From: Desulfovibrionaceae bacterium
Lineage (GTDB): Bacteria > Desulfobacterota > Desulfovibrionia > Desulfovibrionales > Desulfovibrionaceae
Length of the DNA stretch: 64,000 nucleotides
Reading direction: 5' to 3'
Assembly (NCBI GenBank): GCA_009783025.1
Contig: WRHY01000004.1
Span: forward strand, 62,001 to 126,000
Shown: positions 45,361-54,675 of the stretch, piece after piece
Position numbering within the stretch: the first letter of the stretch is position 1
How the letters are laid out: each line of letters starts with the position of its first letter
Notes under the pieces: model-generated
Databases searched by the model: none
The model's input: the letters and a program-made list of their open reading frames with translations, nothing else
Told to the model about the DNA's origin: nothing
Made by a program: the position numbers and the translations under genes

Positions 45361-46239
45361 TTATATGACCTTGTTCAGCGGATATTCGATAATGCCTTCG
45401 GCTCCCGCTTCCACGAGTTGGGGCAGAAGGTCGCGTACCACCTTGGTTTCAATGACGATTTCAAGAGAAATCCAGCGTTCGTCCTGCAAATGGGCGATGG
45501 TGGGGGAATTGAGGGCGGGCACGAGCGTGAGGATGGCGTCCAGATTGGCTTTGGGCGCGTTCATCTTGACTCCGACCAGGGATTCCGCGCGGAGCGCCCC
45601 TTGCAGAAGCATGGTGATCTGTTCGATCTTTCTGCGTTTCCAGGGGTCGGCCCAGGCGGCCTTGTTGGCGATGAGCTGGGTATTGGTGACCAGCACTTCG
45701 TCGATGATTCGCAGTCCGTTGGCGCGGATGGTGGCGCCGGTCTCCGTGATTTCCACTATGGCGTCGGCCAGGCCTTCAATAACCTTGCCCTCGGTTGCGC
45801 CCCAGGAATAGGCCACGGTAACCGGGATGCCTTTGTCCGCGAAATAGCGTCTGGTCAGGCCGAGAATCTCGGTGGCCACCCGTTTGCCCGCGAGATCTTC
45901 CGGCTTATGATAAGGGGAATCTCCGGCCACGGCCAGCACCCAGCGGGCCGGGCGGTTGCTCATTTTGGAGTAAATGAGATCCGCCACGATTTCGACATCC
46001 GCCTCATTTTCCTGGGTCCAATCCTTACCGGTCAGACCGCAGTCCAGAATACCCTCGTCCACGTAACCCGCCATTTCCTGAGGGCGGCAGAGGCTCATGG
46101 CAAGCTCCGGGTCGTTCACTTCCGGGAAATAGTTCCTGTGCCGCATGGAGATCTTCCAGCCGGACTTGGCAAAAAGAGTCAGGGTGGATTCTTCCAGCGA
46201 CCCCTTGGGGATGCCGAATTTCAGGACGTTGTCAGCCAT
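45361..46239 (-). CDS. hisG: ATP phosphoribosyltransferase, long form
   Basis: A 292-residue first enzyme of histidine synthesis. LKFGIPKGSLEESTLTLF, DCGLTGKDW and the phosphate loop WGATEGKVIEGLADAIVEITETG are diagnostic. The C-terminal ACT-like regulatory domain (about 215-292) is present, so no HisZ partner is needed and feedback by histidine is expected. Its ATG shares one base with the hisI stop (TAATG). Confidence 0.96.
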   Translation of the reverse strand: MADNVLKFGIPKGSLEESTLTLFAKSGWKISMRHRNYFPEVNDPELAMSLCRPQEMAGYVDEGILDCGLTGKDWTQENEADVEIVADLIYSKMSNRPARWVLAVAGDSPYHKPEDLAGKRVATEILGLTRRYFADKGIPVTVAYSWGATEGKVIEGLADAIVEITETGATIRANGLRIIDEVLVTNTQLIANKAAWADPWKRRKIEQITMLLQGALRAESLVGVKMNAPKANLDAILTLVPALNSPTIAHLQDERWISLEIVIETKVVRDLLPQLVEAGAEGIIEYPLNKVI

Positions 46240-46616
46240 TATTTATAGACCTCCTTGGGGTCGAACACGACAGGGCAGCACTGGCTCGCCGCGCCGTTTT
46301 TCAGTTCGCGGAAAAAGCAGCTCCGGTAGCCTTCATGGCAGGCCGCGCCGCCGATCTGGTCCACCAGGAGCAGGATGGTGTCACTGTCACAGTCCAGCCG
46401 GACGGCATGCACTCTCTGCACATGTCCGGATGTGCCGCCTTTATGCCACAGGCTTTGCCGGCTGCGGCTCCAGAAGTGGGCCTCGCCGGTTTCCAGGGTC
46501 TTTTGGTACGACTCTTCGTTCATGTAGGCGAGCATCAATACCTCGCCCGTGGACGCGGACTGGACAATGGCGGGAAGAAGCCCGCCGCCCTTGGCGAAAT
46601 CAGGGGAAAAATTCAT
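46239..46616 (-). CDS. hisI: Phosphoribosyl-AMP cyclohydrolase
   Basis: A 125-residue stand-alone HisI domain. [30 protein letters not shown] and [21 protein letters not shown] are typical. The metal-binding cluster is [30 protein letters not shown]. The HisE pyrophosphohydrolase is not fused. It is directly coupled to hisG. Confidence 0.96.
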   Translation of the reverse strand: MNFSPDFAKGGGLLPAIVQSASTGEVLMLAYMNEESYQKTLETGEAHFWSRSRQSLWHKGGTSGHVQRVHAVRLDCDSDTILLLVDQIGGAACHEGYRSCFFRELKNGAASQCCPVVFDPKEVYK

Positions 46617-46642
46617 GCTGAACTCCTTGCGGCAGCTACCCC

Positions 46643-47401
46643 TTACGTTTTACGTCGCGGCGGGGCCAGAATAAGGGAGAGATAATGGGGTTTTTCCGGA
46701 ACATTATCAAGTCCCTCGGCGATAATTTCTCCCTCCAGGCCAAGCCGGGAGACAAAGCGCGTTTCCCGGTTTCCGCCGGAGGCGGCCAAGGCTTCGCATA
46801 TGGCGGCCGCGTTGCGGTATGTTTTGAGAATAACCGCGCTGTCCGCGAGAGAAAGGGCGGCTTTGAGGCGTTCCGGAGTATTGATGCCGGAAACGACAAG
46901 CAGGTTTTCCTCACCTTCACAGAGCACGGTGCGGGTTTTTGCGGCAGCCTCCTGAAAAGAGGTGATGCCGGGAATAACTCGCACCGGCAACTCCGGAGCA
47001 AAAGATTCCAGGGTGCGCATGAGATACCCGAAGGTACTGTATATGAGGGGATCGCCCAGGGTGAGAAAGGCTGCGTCGCGCCCGGAGCGCAGGATAGTGG
47101 CCACTGTACGGGCGTTGTTTTCCCAAGCCGCGCGAAGCGCTTCTTTATCTCGGGTCATGGGGAAATCAAGGCGCACGGTTTGCGTATGCTTTGGCAGGTG
47201 CGGAGCGGCAATGGACAGGGCCAGGGAATCGTCGTTTTTGGGCGAGGCCGCCGCAAGAATGATACTGACGGACTGTAGAACGCTGATCGCACGCAGGGTG
47301 AGCAGGTCGGGCGCGCCCGGCCCGACCCCGATACCGTAAAGAACACCGGGAAGTGGAGTACAGTCGCTGTGTATGCCGCGGGAAGAATCGTTTTTGTTCA
47401 T
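46643..47401 (-). CDS. cobI: Precorrin-2 C20-methyltransferase
   Basis: A 252-residue tetrapyrrole methylase of corrin synthesis, acting on (cobalt-)precorrin-2. [24 protein letters not shown] is the family's substrate/SAM loop. [19 protein letters not shown] and [17 protein letters not shown] match CobI/CbiL. The ATG at 47401 is chosen because the longer frame upstream lacks similarity and a ribosome site. No cobalamin riboswitch is recognisable in the 165-bp gap upstream. Confidence 0.9.
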   Translation of the reverse strand: MNKNDSSRGIHSDCTPLPGVLYGIGVGPGAPDLLTLRAISVLQSVSIILAAASPKNDDSLALSIAAPHLPKHTQTVRLDFPMTRDKEALRAAWENNARTVATILRSGRDAAFLTLGDPLIYSTFGYLMRTLESFAPELPVRVIPGITSFQEAAAKTRTVLCEGEENLLVVSGINTPERLKAALSLADSAVILKTYRNAAAICEALAASGGNRETRFVSRLGLEGEIIAEGLDNVPEKPHYLSLILAPPRRKT

Positions 47402-47500
47402 TTTTCCAAAGCTAATCTGCTCTAAGTAATACCAAACCGCCAGAACTGTATGCCAGTACAGCGCGCTTGGCAAGGGCGTTTCATAGCAGGTAGCGCCCGC

Positions 47501-47529
47501 TTGACACAAGACGGCGGCATGCTTACTCA
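47501..47529 (+). promoter_or_regulatory. Candidate promoter of grpE
   Basis: TTGACA, 17 bp, TACTCA, 38 bp before the grpE ATG. No sigma32-type CTTGAAA/CCCAT pair is seen. Confidence 0.4.
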
Positions 47530-47566
47530 TAAGCCGATACCACCAGTATAGGAGCCATACACATAT

Positions 47567-48388
47567 ATGAGTGCCAAACATACGATTTTTCCTCCCGGCC
47601 TAGGCGGAGAGGGCGGGAAAAAGCCTCTGTTCACTGAAGGTGATGACGAGCTCTATACAGGTCAGCCGCGGCAGCCTGCGGACTTCGGAACTGCCCGGCC
47701 TCAGGAATCGGAACCGGTCATCGGGCCGCGGGGCACGGCCAAAGGGCGTGCCGCCTATGCCGTGCAGGAAAACGAATTGCCGCCGCAGTCACCTGCGGGA
47801 CCGGGCTTCGGCGCCTTGGGTGGACTTTTTGCCGGCGGGCCGGAGCAAAGTAGCGAGGGCAGCGCACCTTCCGTTGGTACGGCGGAAGATCTACTGTCTC
47901 TTGTGCCGGACGCCCGCTTGCAGGAAGAATGTCAAAAGCGCCTCTGTCCTGCCTGTCCTTTAAAAAAGGAATTTGAAGACGCGCATTTGCGCGCTCTGGC
48001 CGATCTGGACAACAGCAAAAAACGTCTGGCCCGGGAGCGTGAAGAACAGATTCGCTTTGCGGCTGAATCCGTGTTGAGCGACATCATCCCCTCTCTGGAC
48101 AATCTGGATCTGGCCCTACAGCATGCCGGAAACTATGAAGGCTGCAAAGATTTTGTCGTGGGCGTGCAGATGACCCGCAAGCTTTTGCAGGACGCTCTGA
48201 CCAAGCATGGCCTGGTCCAGGCCGGAGCGGTAGGCGAGGAATTTAATCCGGCCTTGCATGAGGCCGTGGGCATGGTGGATGCGCCGGGTGTGGCGGATAA
48301 TCATATCTGCTCTCTTCTTTCCAACGGCTACACGTTGAACGGAAGACTGCTGCGTCCGGCACGGGTTATGGTCTGCAAAAAGGGATAA
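47567..48388 (+). CDS. grpE: Nucleotide exchange factor GrpE, extended N-terminus
   Basis: A 273-residue DnaK nucleotide exchange factor. The GrpE domain occupies roughly residues 135-273, with the long helix (KEFEDAHLRALADLDNSKKRLAREREEQIRFAAESVLSDI) and the head motif GEEFNPALHEAVGMV. The first 115 residues are a Gly/Pro-rich disordered region, followed by a Cys cluster ECQKRLCPACPLKKE. The protein is therefore 70-80 residues longer than usual. dnaK and dnaJ are not adjacent. A short TGTCAAGG hairpin at 48397-48415 follows the stop. Confidence 0.92.
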   Translation: MSAKHTIFPPGLGGEGGKKPLFTEGDDELYTGQPRQPADFGTARPQESEPVIGPRGTAKGRAAYAVQENELPPQSPAGPGFGALGGLFAGGPEQSSEGSAPSVGTAEDLLSLVPDARLQEECQKRLCPACPLKKEFEDAHLRALADLDNSKKRLAREREEQIRFAAESVLSDIIPSLDNLDLALQHAGNYEGCKDFVVGVQMTRKLLQDALTKHGLVQAGAVGEEFNPALHEAVGMVDAPGVADNHICSLLSNGYTLNGRLLRPARVMVCKKG

Positions 48389-48552
48389 GGAAGGCCTGTC
48401 AAGGCTCCCTTGACAACCCCCTGGTTGAGCGTAAAAGCATATTGAAAAAACAACGGAAATGTGTTTTTCTGAAAAAACATGGCCGGGCTTTTTGTCATGT
48501 GGGCTTTTTACTGTGAAGAACAGCGGATAATCCTTCCATGCGGAGCGATAGT

Positions 48553-49551
48553 ATGACGCAAACCAACATATTGCTTGAGGCCGGAACCAATGAACTTGAA
48601 ATTGTCGAGTTTCATCTGGACGAATTTGAGCCGGACGGGGTGACGCCCTATAAGGGATACTACGGCGTCAACGTCGCCAAAGTGCTTGAAATTATCCGGC
48701 TGCCCAAAGTGACGGAACTGCCCGAGGTTGGCGACAAATCCGTACTGGGCGCTTTCAATCTGCGTTCGCACGTGATCCCGCTTGTGGATCTCTCCCTGTG
48801 GCTGGGGAAAGCGCGCAGCTCACCGGCCGGGGAAGCCAAGGTCATTGTCACTGAATTCAACAACGTGACCACAGCCTTCATGGTTTCCGGGGTCAACCGC
48901 ATCCATCGTATCAGTTGGGAAGAGGTCGAGCCGCCCAACGCCTATGTATCCGCTCTGACCAGCAATACCATTACCGGTGTGGTCAAGCTGGAAGGGCGCA
49001 TCATTTTCCTGCTCGATCTTGAGCGTATTGTGCAGGCCTTGAACCCGCAGTTGGCTCTGCGGCTTGACGAAGCCATCGACTGGAAGTCCGGGGGACGCTA
49101 CCGCGCTCTGGTGGCGGACGACTCCACGGTTATCCGCGAGATGCTCAAAGACCTGTTGCAGCGTGCCAATTTCGAGGTGGAGGCCTTTACCAACGGCAAG
49201 GACGCCTGGGAAAAGCTTGATGATATCCGGCGCAAGTCCATAGAGGCGGACAAACCCATTGAAAACTATCTGCAAGTCGTTGTCTCGGACATTGAAATGC
49301 CGCAGATGGACGGGCATAACCTGTGCAAGCGGATTAAGGAGGACACGGTCCTGAAACGTCTGCCCGTGCTGCTCTTCTCTTCCCTGATTACGGACAGGCT
49401 CAGACACAAGGGCGATGCTGTGGGCGCGGACGATCAGATCTCCAAACCCGAGGTTACCCAGCTTGCCCAGCGCGCCCTGGCCCTGATTAAAGCCAAGGGC
49501 TTTGGCAGTCTTGAGGAACTTGCGGCCAAGGCTGCCCAACCCGGCGGATAG
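48553..49551 (+). CDS. cheV: Chemotaxis protein CheV (CheW-receiver fusion)
   Basis: A 332-residue coupling protein. An N-terminal CheW domain (KGYYGVNVAKVLEIIRLPKVTELPEV, then SHVIPLVDLSLWLG) precedes a receiver domain (ALVADDSTVIREMLKDLL). The phosphorylatable Asp is in VVVSDIEMPQMDG and the Lys in DQISKPE. It links receptors to CheA with phosphorylation-dependent adaptation. The ATG at 48553 has GGAG eight bases upstream; an ATG at 48538 is less likely. It stands alone, away from other chemotaxis genes. Confidence 0.93.
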   Translation: MTQTNILLEAGTNELEIVEFHLDEFEPDGVTPYKGYYGVNVAKVLEIIRLPKVTELPEVGDKSVLGAFNLRSHVIPLVDLSLWLGKARSSPAGEAKVIVTEFNNVTTAFMVSGVNRIHRISWEEVEPPNAYVSALTSNTITGVVKLEGRIIFLLDLERIVQALNPQLALRLDEAIDWKSGGRYRALVADDSTVIREMLKDLLQRANFEVEAFTNGKDAWEKLDDIRRKSIEADKPIENYLQVVVSDIEMPQMDGHNLCKRIKEDTVLKRLPVLLFSSLITDRLRHKGDAVGADDQISKPEVTQLAQRALALIKAKGFGSLEELAAKAAQPGG

Positions 49552-49585
49552 GGTTTCGCACACCCGGAAATAGCCTTAAAAGCAC

Positions 49586-49623
49586 AAAACCCCCGGCAAC
49601 AGATATCTGTTGCCGGGGGTTTT
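49586..49623. terminator. Bidirectional terminator between cheV and the FKBP gene
   Basis: A perfect palindrome with arms AAAACCCCCGGCAACAGAT and its complement, T-rich on both exits, between convergent genes. Confidence 0.92.
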
Positions 49624-49638
49624 GCGTTGGAGATATGT

Positions 49639-50109
49639 CTATCTCAGACGCTCAACCTCAAAGAAAAGCGTGCTGTCGGGCGGGATGACGTTGCCCGCGC
49701 CGCGCTTGCCGTAGCCGAGTTCGGGCGGCACGATCAGGGCGCGTTTTTCGCCGACTTTCATATCCAGCAGGGCCTCGTCCCAGGCCTTGATCACTTGGCC
49801 CACGCCCACGGTAAAGGTGAAGGGGCCGCGTCCGAGGGACTGGTCAAAGATCCTGCCGTCCATAAAGCGGCCGACATAGTGGGCATCAATGCTCTGCCCC
49901 TTGGCCGGTTTGTCGCCCGCGCCTTCCTTCAGTACCACGTACTTGAGGCCGGAAAAGCTTTTTTGCGCCTTTTGCTCATACTCGGCAATACGGGCCGCAG
50001 CCTGCTTTTCATCGTCCTGGGCGGCAAAGGCGAGGGATGTTGCGAACAAGGCCGACAGGCAGGCGAGCCAAATGAGGCGGGCGAGCAGGGTGTATGTCTT
50101 TTTTTGCAT
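49639..50109 (-). CDS. Periplasmic FKBP-type peptidyl-prolyl isomerase
   Basis: A 156-residue isomerase. The signal peptide MQKKTYTLLARLIWLACL ends at SLAFA. A short helix (AARIAEYEQKAQKSF) precedes one FKBP domain (SIDAHYVGRFMDGRIFDQSLGRGPFTFTVG, then VIKAWDEALLDMKVGEKRALIVPPELGYG). The active-site aromatic and Asp residues look intact. AAGGA precedes the ATG. It lies 32 bp after pheT and may be cotranscribed with it. Confidence 0.9.
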   Translation of the reverse strand: MQKKTYTLLARLIWLACLSALFATSLAFAAQDDEKQAAARIAEYEQKAQKSFSGLKYVVLKEGAGDKPAKGQSIDAHYVGRFMDGRIFDQSLGRGPFTFTVGVGQVIKAWDEALLDMKVGEKRALIVPPELGYGKRGAGNVIPPDSTLFFEVERLR

Positions 50110-50141
50110 CACAGTATCCTTTTTTACTGGAAACAACGGTG

Positions 50142-52565
50142 TTATACCCGCACGGGCAGGACGTTCTGTACGCCTGAGGCCACAGCGCCACGCTGCTTGT
50201 CCGCCTCGGAATCCTTGAGCGTCCGCTCGGCATGGCGAAAGGTCAGGCGATAGGTCAGATTGCGCTCGTCCTTGCCCTTGGGTTCAAAGCAGTCAATAAG
50301 GCGCACTTCGGCCAGTAAGGGGATGTTTTGTTTTTCAATGGCTGTGTTGATGGCTTCCGCAGTCACGGACACAGGCGCGATAAAGGTGATATCGCGGCGT
50401 ACCGGCGGAAAAACCGGGAGCGGCGCGAAGCGGATGTTGCTTTCACGGTGCAGGGCGAACAGGGTATCAAGGTCGATTTCCGCTGTCCAGACCGGCTTTT
50501 TGGCGTGGTAGTGGTCAGCCAGATCCGGCTTGACCCGCCCGGCTAAGCCGATACTCCTGCCGCGCACGCTAATGCTCACACAGGGAGCGAGCCAGGGCAG
50601 AGGATTTTCGGCCATACCGTATTCGCCTGCGGGCAGAGCAAATGAGGCCAGAAGATGCTCGATAAGCCCTTTGAGATCCGCATAATCGAGGTCGGCCGCT
50701 TCCCTGGGCCAGGCCTGATCAAAGCGGTTGCCGTGCAGAACAATGCCGAGCCGGGCTTGTTCGTGGGCCGTGGTCTCCGAAGCCGCATCAGCGGTAAAAG
50801 CCGCCGCCACCTCGAACAGACGTACCGAAGCCGCGCCCTGGGCCAGGTTGTTGCGCAAGGCCGTGAACAGGCCCGGCGCGAGGTGGGGACGCAGCACATT
50901 GAGATCATCGCTCAGGGGGTTCAGGATCGGAATGCGGCCTGTTTCGGGCATGCCGAGGAAGTCGAGATCTTTTTGGCTGACAAAGCTGTAGGTGACCGAT
51001 TCACCCAGTCCCACGCCCTTTGCCCAGTGCTTGATCCGGTGCAAAAAGGCGTGCCGGGGCTCGGGCTGTCCGGCGCGCTCCAGATTGTGCGAAATAACCG
51101 GCAGCACGGGCGGCACGCGATCCACGCCGTAAATACGGATAATTTCCTCGATTAAATCCGCTTCCCGGGTCAGGTCGCGCCGCCAACTCGGGGGGGTAAC
51201 GCTCCATTCAATGGGAGGCGTATGTTCACCGGGACGCAGCCCTCCGGTGTCCTGAACCTCGCAGCCGAGGCCGGTCAAGGTATCCTCGCAAAAGGACGGC
51301 TCCAAGGGGATGCCAAGCAAATCCTCCGCGCGCTGGCGGCGCAGATGCAGTGCAGGGGAGACCCACGGTCTGGGCTCGGCTTTGAGCAGGCCGGGGCATA
51401 CAAAGCCGCCGGAAATTTCGGCCATCAGGTGGGCCGCGCGCTCAAGGGCAAAGGTTGCGCCGGGCTGATCCACGCCGCGCTCAAAGCGGTACGCGGCTTC
51501 GGACGAAATGCCGAGCCGCTTGGAGGTCTTGCGGATGTGAACCGGGTTGAAGATGGCGCTTTCCAGAAAAACGCGGCTGCTCTTGCTCGTGATTTCCGAA
51601 TCCAGACCGCCCATGACCCCGCCCACGGCAATAATACCTTTGGCGTCCCGGATGGTGATGTCGGCTGTTGTGAGCACGCGCTCCTGACCGTCCAGGGTGG
51701 TGAATCGTTCATCCTGGTCCGCGCCGCGCACCATGATTCTGCCGCCTCGAATGGCGTCCAGGTCAAAAGCGTGCAAGGGCTGGCCCAACTCCATAAGAAT
51801 ATAGTTGGTCGCGTCCACCAGATTGGAAATAGAACGCACGCCCACGGCGTTCAGGCGGTAACGCATCCAGTCCGGAGCCAGTCCCGTGGCCGCCCCCTCA
51901 AGGATCATGCCGTGATACAGCGGGCACAGCTCAGGATCGGCAATCTCAATGGACAGCAGGCCGTTGATATCAGCGCCGGAGGTGCGGCGTTCAAAGCGGG
52001 GCATGGAAAGCGGCAGGCCGGTGACGGCCGCGACTTCGCGGGCAAGGCCGAGCACGGACAAACAGTCCCCCCGGTTGGGGGTAATGGAGATGTCAAGGAT
52101 GTCGTCGTCCAGGGGCAGCACATCCATCAGGCTCATCCCCACCCTGGCGGAGGGGTCCAGCACCAGGATACCGTCATGGTCCTCGCCGAGGCCGAGCTCC
52201 TTTTCGGAACAGATCATGCCGTGGGAAGGCGCGCCGCGCAGCTTGGCCTTTTTTACTTCCAGGCCGCCCGGCAGCGTTGTGCCCACCTTGACCACCGCGA
52301 CTTTCTGCCCCTTGGCCACGTTGGACGCGCCGCACACGATATCCAGCACTTCGTCGCCCACGTCCACCCTGCACACGGAAAGCTTGTCCGCCTCGGGATG
52401 GCGGCTGCATTCGGCCACGTACCCCACAACGATGGGACGCAGAGCCTCATAAGGTTTTGACAGCCCGTCCAGTTCAAGCCCGACCATGGTCAGCCGGTCG
52501 CCGAGTTCGGCTGCCGTGCCCTCGTAAGGCACAAACTCACGCAGCCAATTCATACTGAGCAGCAT
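50142..52565 (-). CDS. pheT: Phenylalanyl-tRNA synthetase beta subunit
   Basis: A 807-residue beta chain of the (alpha-beta)2 synthetase. The N-terminal tRNA-binding OB fold holds YVAECSRHPEADKLSVCRVDVG, then VCGASNVAKGQKVAVVKVGTTLPGG. The B3/B4 editing domain and a B5 domain (GLRPGEHTPPIEWSVTPPSWRRDLTREADLIEEIIRIYG) follow, with a C-terminal FDX-ACB domain. It is separated from pheS by 174 bp almost wholly occupied by G cassette copy 2, an unusual gap for this pair. Confidence 0.97.
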   Translation of the reverse strand: MLLSMNWLREFVPYEGTAAELGDRLTMVGLELDGLSKPYEALRPIVVGYVAECSRHPEADKLSVCRVDVGDEVLDIVCGASNVAKGQKVAVVKVGTTLPGGLEVKKAKLRGAPSHGMICSEKELGLGEDHDGILVLDPSARVGMSLMDVLPLDDDILDISITPNRGDCLSVLGLAREVAAVTGLPLSMPRFERRTSGADINGLLSIEIADPELCPLYHGMILEGAATGLAPDWMRYRLNAVGVRSISNLVDATNYILMELGQPLHAFDLDAIRGGRIMVRGADQDERFTTLDGQERVLTTADITIRDAKGIIAVGGVMGGLDSEITSKSSRVFLESAIFNPVHIRKTSKRLGISSEAAYRFERGVDQPGATFALERAAHLMAEISGGFVCPGLLKAEPRPWVSPALHLRRQRAEDLLGIPLEPSFCEDTLTGLGCEVQDTGGLRPGEHTPPIEWSVTPPSWRRDLTREADLIEEIIRIYGVDRVPPVLPVISHNLERAGQPEPRHAFLHRIKHWAKGVGLGESVTYSFVSQKDLDFLGMPETGRIPILNPLSDDLNVLRPHLAPGLFTALRNNLAQGAASVRLFEVAAAFTADAASETTAHEQARLGIVLHGNRFDQAWPREAADLDYADLKGLIEHLLASFALPAGEYGMAENPLPWLAPCVSISVRGRSIGLAGRVKPDLADHYHAKKPVWTAEIDLDTLFALHRESNIRFAPLPVFPPVRRDITFIAPVSVTAEAINTAIEKQNIPLLAEVRLIDCFEPKGKDERNLTYRLTFRHAERTLKDSEADKQRGAVASGVQNVLPVRV

Positions 52566-52573
52566 TGCAGACT

Positions 52574-52727
52574 CCCCTGAGGGGGCTCTGCCCCCTCAGA
52601 CTCCCCCGGCAGGGGAAATGATTTCCCCTGCACCCCTCATACCCTGAAATCAGCTTCGCTGTTTTCAGGGTATGAGGGGTCCAGGGCCGGCTAGGCCCTG
52701 GCGGGGTGGAGGGGCAGAGCCCCTCCA
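52574..52727. repeat. G cassette copy 2 (long form) between pheT and pheS
   Basis: A chain of hairpins: CTGAGGGGGC/GCCCCCTCAG, GCAGGGG/CCCCTGC around AAATGATTT, a variable stem ATACCCTGAAA/TTTCAGGGTAT, CAGGGCC/GGCCCTG, and GGAGGGGC/GCCCCTCC. The same modules in the same order occur in copy 3. Confidence 0.9.
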
Positions 52728-52739
52728 AAAATATAGTTA

Positions 52740-53777
52740 CTAGACAAACTGCCGTAAAAACCGCAGATCGCTCTCAAAAAACATGCGCAGGTCGGTAATG
52801 CCGTATTTGAGCATGGCCACGCGCTCGACGCCCAGACCAAAGGCGAAGCCCGTACATTCCTCATCAAAGCCGACGTGTTTGTACACGGCCGGATCGACCA
52901 TGCCGGAGCCGAGGATTTCCAGCCAGCCCGTAGTCTTGCAGACCCGGCAGGGAGTGCTGCCGATGTGCCCGGTACCGTTGCACAGGATGCAGGAAATATC
53001 CACTTCCACCGAGGGTTCGGTAAAGGGGAAAAAGCTGGGGCGGAAGCGTACCTTCACATCCGGTCCGAACAGTTTGCGCAAAAACAGGGTCAGGGTGCCG
53101 CGCAGGTGGGCCAGGGTGACGTTTTTGTCAACCAGCAGGCCTTCAATCTGGTGGAACATGGGCGTGTGCGTGATGTCCGAATCGCGGCGATACACCTTGC
53201 CCGGAGCAATGACGGCCAAAGGCGGCTTTTTGCGCTCCAGCATGGCCCGCACCTGCATGGGCGAGGTGTGGGTACGCATGACAATGCCGTCCGAAATGTA
53301 GAGCGTGTCCTGCATGTCCCTGGCCGGGTGGTCTTTGGGCAGGTTTAGGGCTTCAAAGTTATTGAAGTCCGTTTCCACTTCAGGACCGGAAATGGTGTCA
53401 AAGCCGAGGTTGTTGAACACACGGCATATTTCTTCCATAACCAGGGTGGTGGGATGCAGGCTGCCTTTCCAGGGTTCACGTCCCGGCAGGGTAGGGTCGA
53501 AACGGGCCAGGGCGACGCTCTCGGCCTCGGCAAGGAGAGCGCCTGTGCGCGCTTCCACAAGGGCGGTGAGTTGCTCCTTGATCGCGTTGGCAGTCTTGCC
53601 GAAAGCCGGACGTTCCTCGGAAGAAAGCTCGGGCAGACGGCTCATCAACTGGGCCAATGAACCCTTGCGTCCGAGATAGGCGGTCTGCGCATCCTCGACA
53701 GCGGCAAGAGAAGACGCCTGGGCCAAGGCGCTTTGCAGCGCCGGGACCAGGCGTTCAAGTTCAGCAATAAGGTTCAT
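52740..53777 (-). CDS. pheS: Phenylalanyl-tRNA synthetase alpha subunit
   Basis: A 345-residue catalytic subunit of class II. A coiled-coil N-terminus precedes motif 1 ([19 protein letters not shown]). Motif 2 is [23 protein letters not shown] and motif 3 is [42 protein letters not shown] insertion binds a metal in some homologues. The ATG at 53777 is six bases after the rplT stop, without a clear ribosome site, so coupling to rplT is likely. Confidence 0.97.
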   Translation of the reverse strand: MNLIAELERLVPALQSALAQASSLAAVEDAQTAYLGRKGSLAQLMSRLPELSSEERPAFGKTANAIKEQLTALVEARTGALLAEAESVALARFDPTLPGREPWKGSLHPTTLVMEEICRVFNNLGFDTISGPEVETDFNNFEALNLPKDHPARDMQDTLYISDGIVMRTHTSPMQVRAMLERKKPPLAVIAPGKVYRRDSDITHTPMFHQIEGLLVDKNVTLAHLRGTLTLFLRKLFGPDVKVRFRPSFFPFTEPSVEVDISCILCNGTGHIGSTPCRVCKTTGWLEILGSGMVDPAVYKHVGFDEECTGFAFGLGVERVAMLKYGITDLRMFFESDLRFLRQFV

Positions 53778-53782
53778 GACTA

Positions 53783-54136
53783 CTAAGCCAGTTTGGCTTG
53801 AGCCATTGCAACCAGCTTGGCGAAATCGTCCTTGCAACGCACGGCGAGATCGGCCAGAACTTTGCGATCAAGCAGAATACCGGCTTTTTTCAGGCCATCC
53901 ATGAAGCGGCTGTAGGAAAGACCGCTCTCACGAGCTCCCGCGTTGATACGCAGGATCCAGAGTTTGCGGAATTCGCGCTTGCGTACCTTGCGGTCACGGT
54001 AGGAGTAGACCAGCGCTCTTTCCACAGCCTCACGGGCGGTGCGGTAGAGTTTGCTGCGGCCGCCGCGGTAGCCTTTGGCGAGATCCAGATACTTCTTGTG
54101 GCGTCTGTGCGCCGTCATCCCTCTCTTGACTCTCAT
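53783..54136 (-). CDS. rplT: 50S ribosomal protein L20
   Basis: A 117-residue 23S-rRNA-binding assembly protein. [42 protein letters not shown] is canonical. A GGAGGA site precedes the ATG. It lies 209 bp downstream of rpmI, where a degenerate R-type palindrome sits. Confidence 0.98.
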   Translation of the reverse strand: MRVKRGMTAHRRHKKYLDLAKGYRGGRSKLYRTAREAVERALVYSYRDRKVRKREFRKLWILRINAGARESGLSYSRFMDGLKKAGILLDRKVLADLAVRCKDDFAKLVAMAQAKLA

Positions 54137-54236
54137 GGATTATCCTCCATCCATCGCTCAACGGGGCGTAGGGGGCCGGAAGAGCGGAAAAATTTTTTCA
54201 GCAAAAATATACCTATAGAGTGCGTGGATTTTCGGG

Positions 54237-54322
54237 GCTGACAAGGAAGAGGCGTTTTTTTACGAAGGGAGTGGACTCTTTGGTCGCAGACCTGCGCAAA
54301 AATAGCCTCTGACGCGGTCAGC
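54237..54322. repeat. Degenerate R-like palindrome between rpmI and rplT
   Basis: Outer arms GCTGAC/GTCAGC and middle arms GAAGAGGC/GCCTCT enclose GGGAGTGGACTCTTTGGTCG. That core matches R copies 5 and 8 with several substitutions. It is in the rplT leader. Confidence 0.65.
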
Positions 54323-54345
54323 GCCAGCAAGACACGTACTCTACT

Positions 54346-54543
54346 CTATGCGTAGGGCATCATGCGGCGTACAGCCCTTTCATTGGCGCTGTCCACAATA
54401 GCGCCCTGGCCGAGGCGCATTTTGCGCTTGGCGTTCTTCTTGGTCAGAATGTGCCGCAGGTTCTGCCTGCGGCGCTTGAATTTGCCCGAGCCGGTCACGT
54501 CGAAGCGCTTGGCCGCGGAGCGTTTGGTCTTCATCTTGGGCAT
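54346..54543 (-). CDS. rpmI: 50S ribosomal protein L35
   Basis: A 65-residue basic ribosomal protein, MPKMKTKRSAAKRFDVTGSGKFKRRRQNLRHILTKK. Full length. GGAGTA precedes the ATG. It is part of infC-rpmI-rplT. Confidence 0.98.
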   Translation of the reverse strand: MPKMKTKRSAAKRFDVTGSGKFKRRRQNLRHILTKKNAKRKMRLGQGAIVDSANERAVRRMMPYA

Positions 54544-54675
54544 GGTCTACTCCTTCGTATGCCTATATAACAGATGCCCTTCACGGAGCGAAAGGCAACA
54601 ACGCAATATGCCGAACCGCAAAGGAAAGGCATCATGCGCTAAAAAATTTCCGGACGCAAGCAAAAATCCGTAGCG

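Noticed and set aside
47402..47566. Cobalamin riboswitch upstream of cobI
   Set aside because: No B12 box or conserved core on the minus strand.
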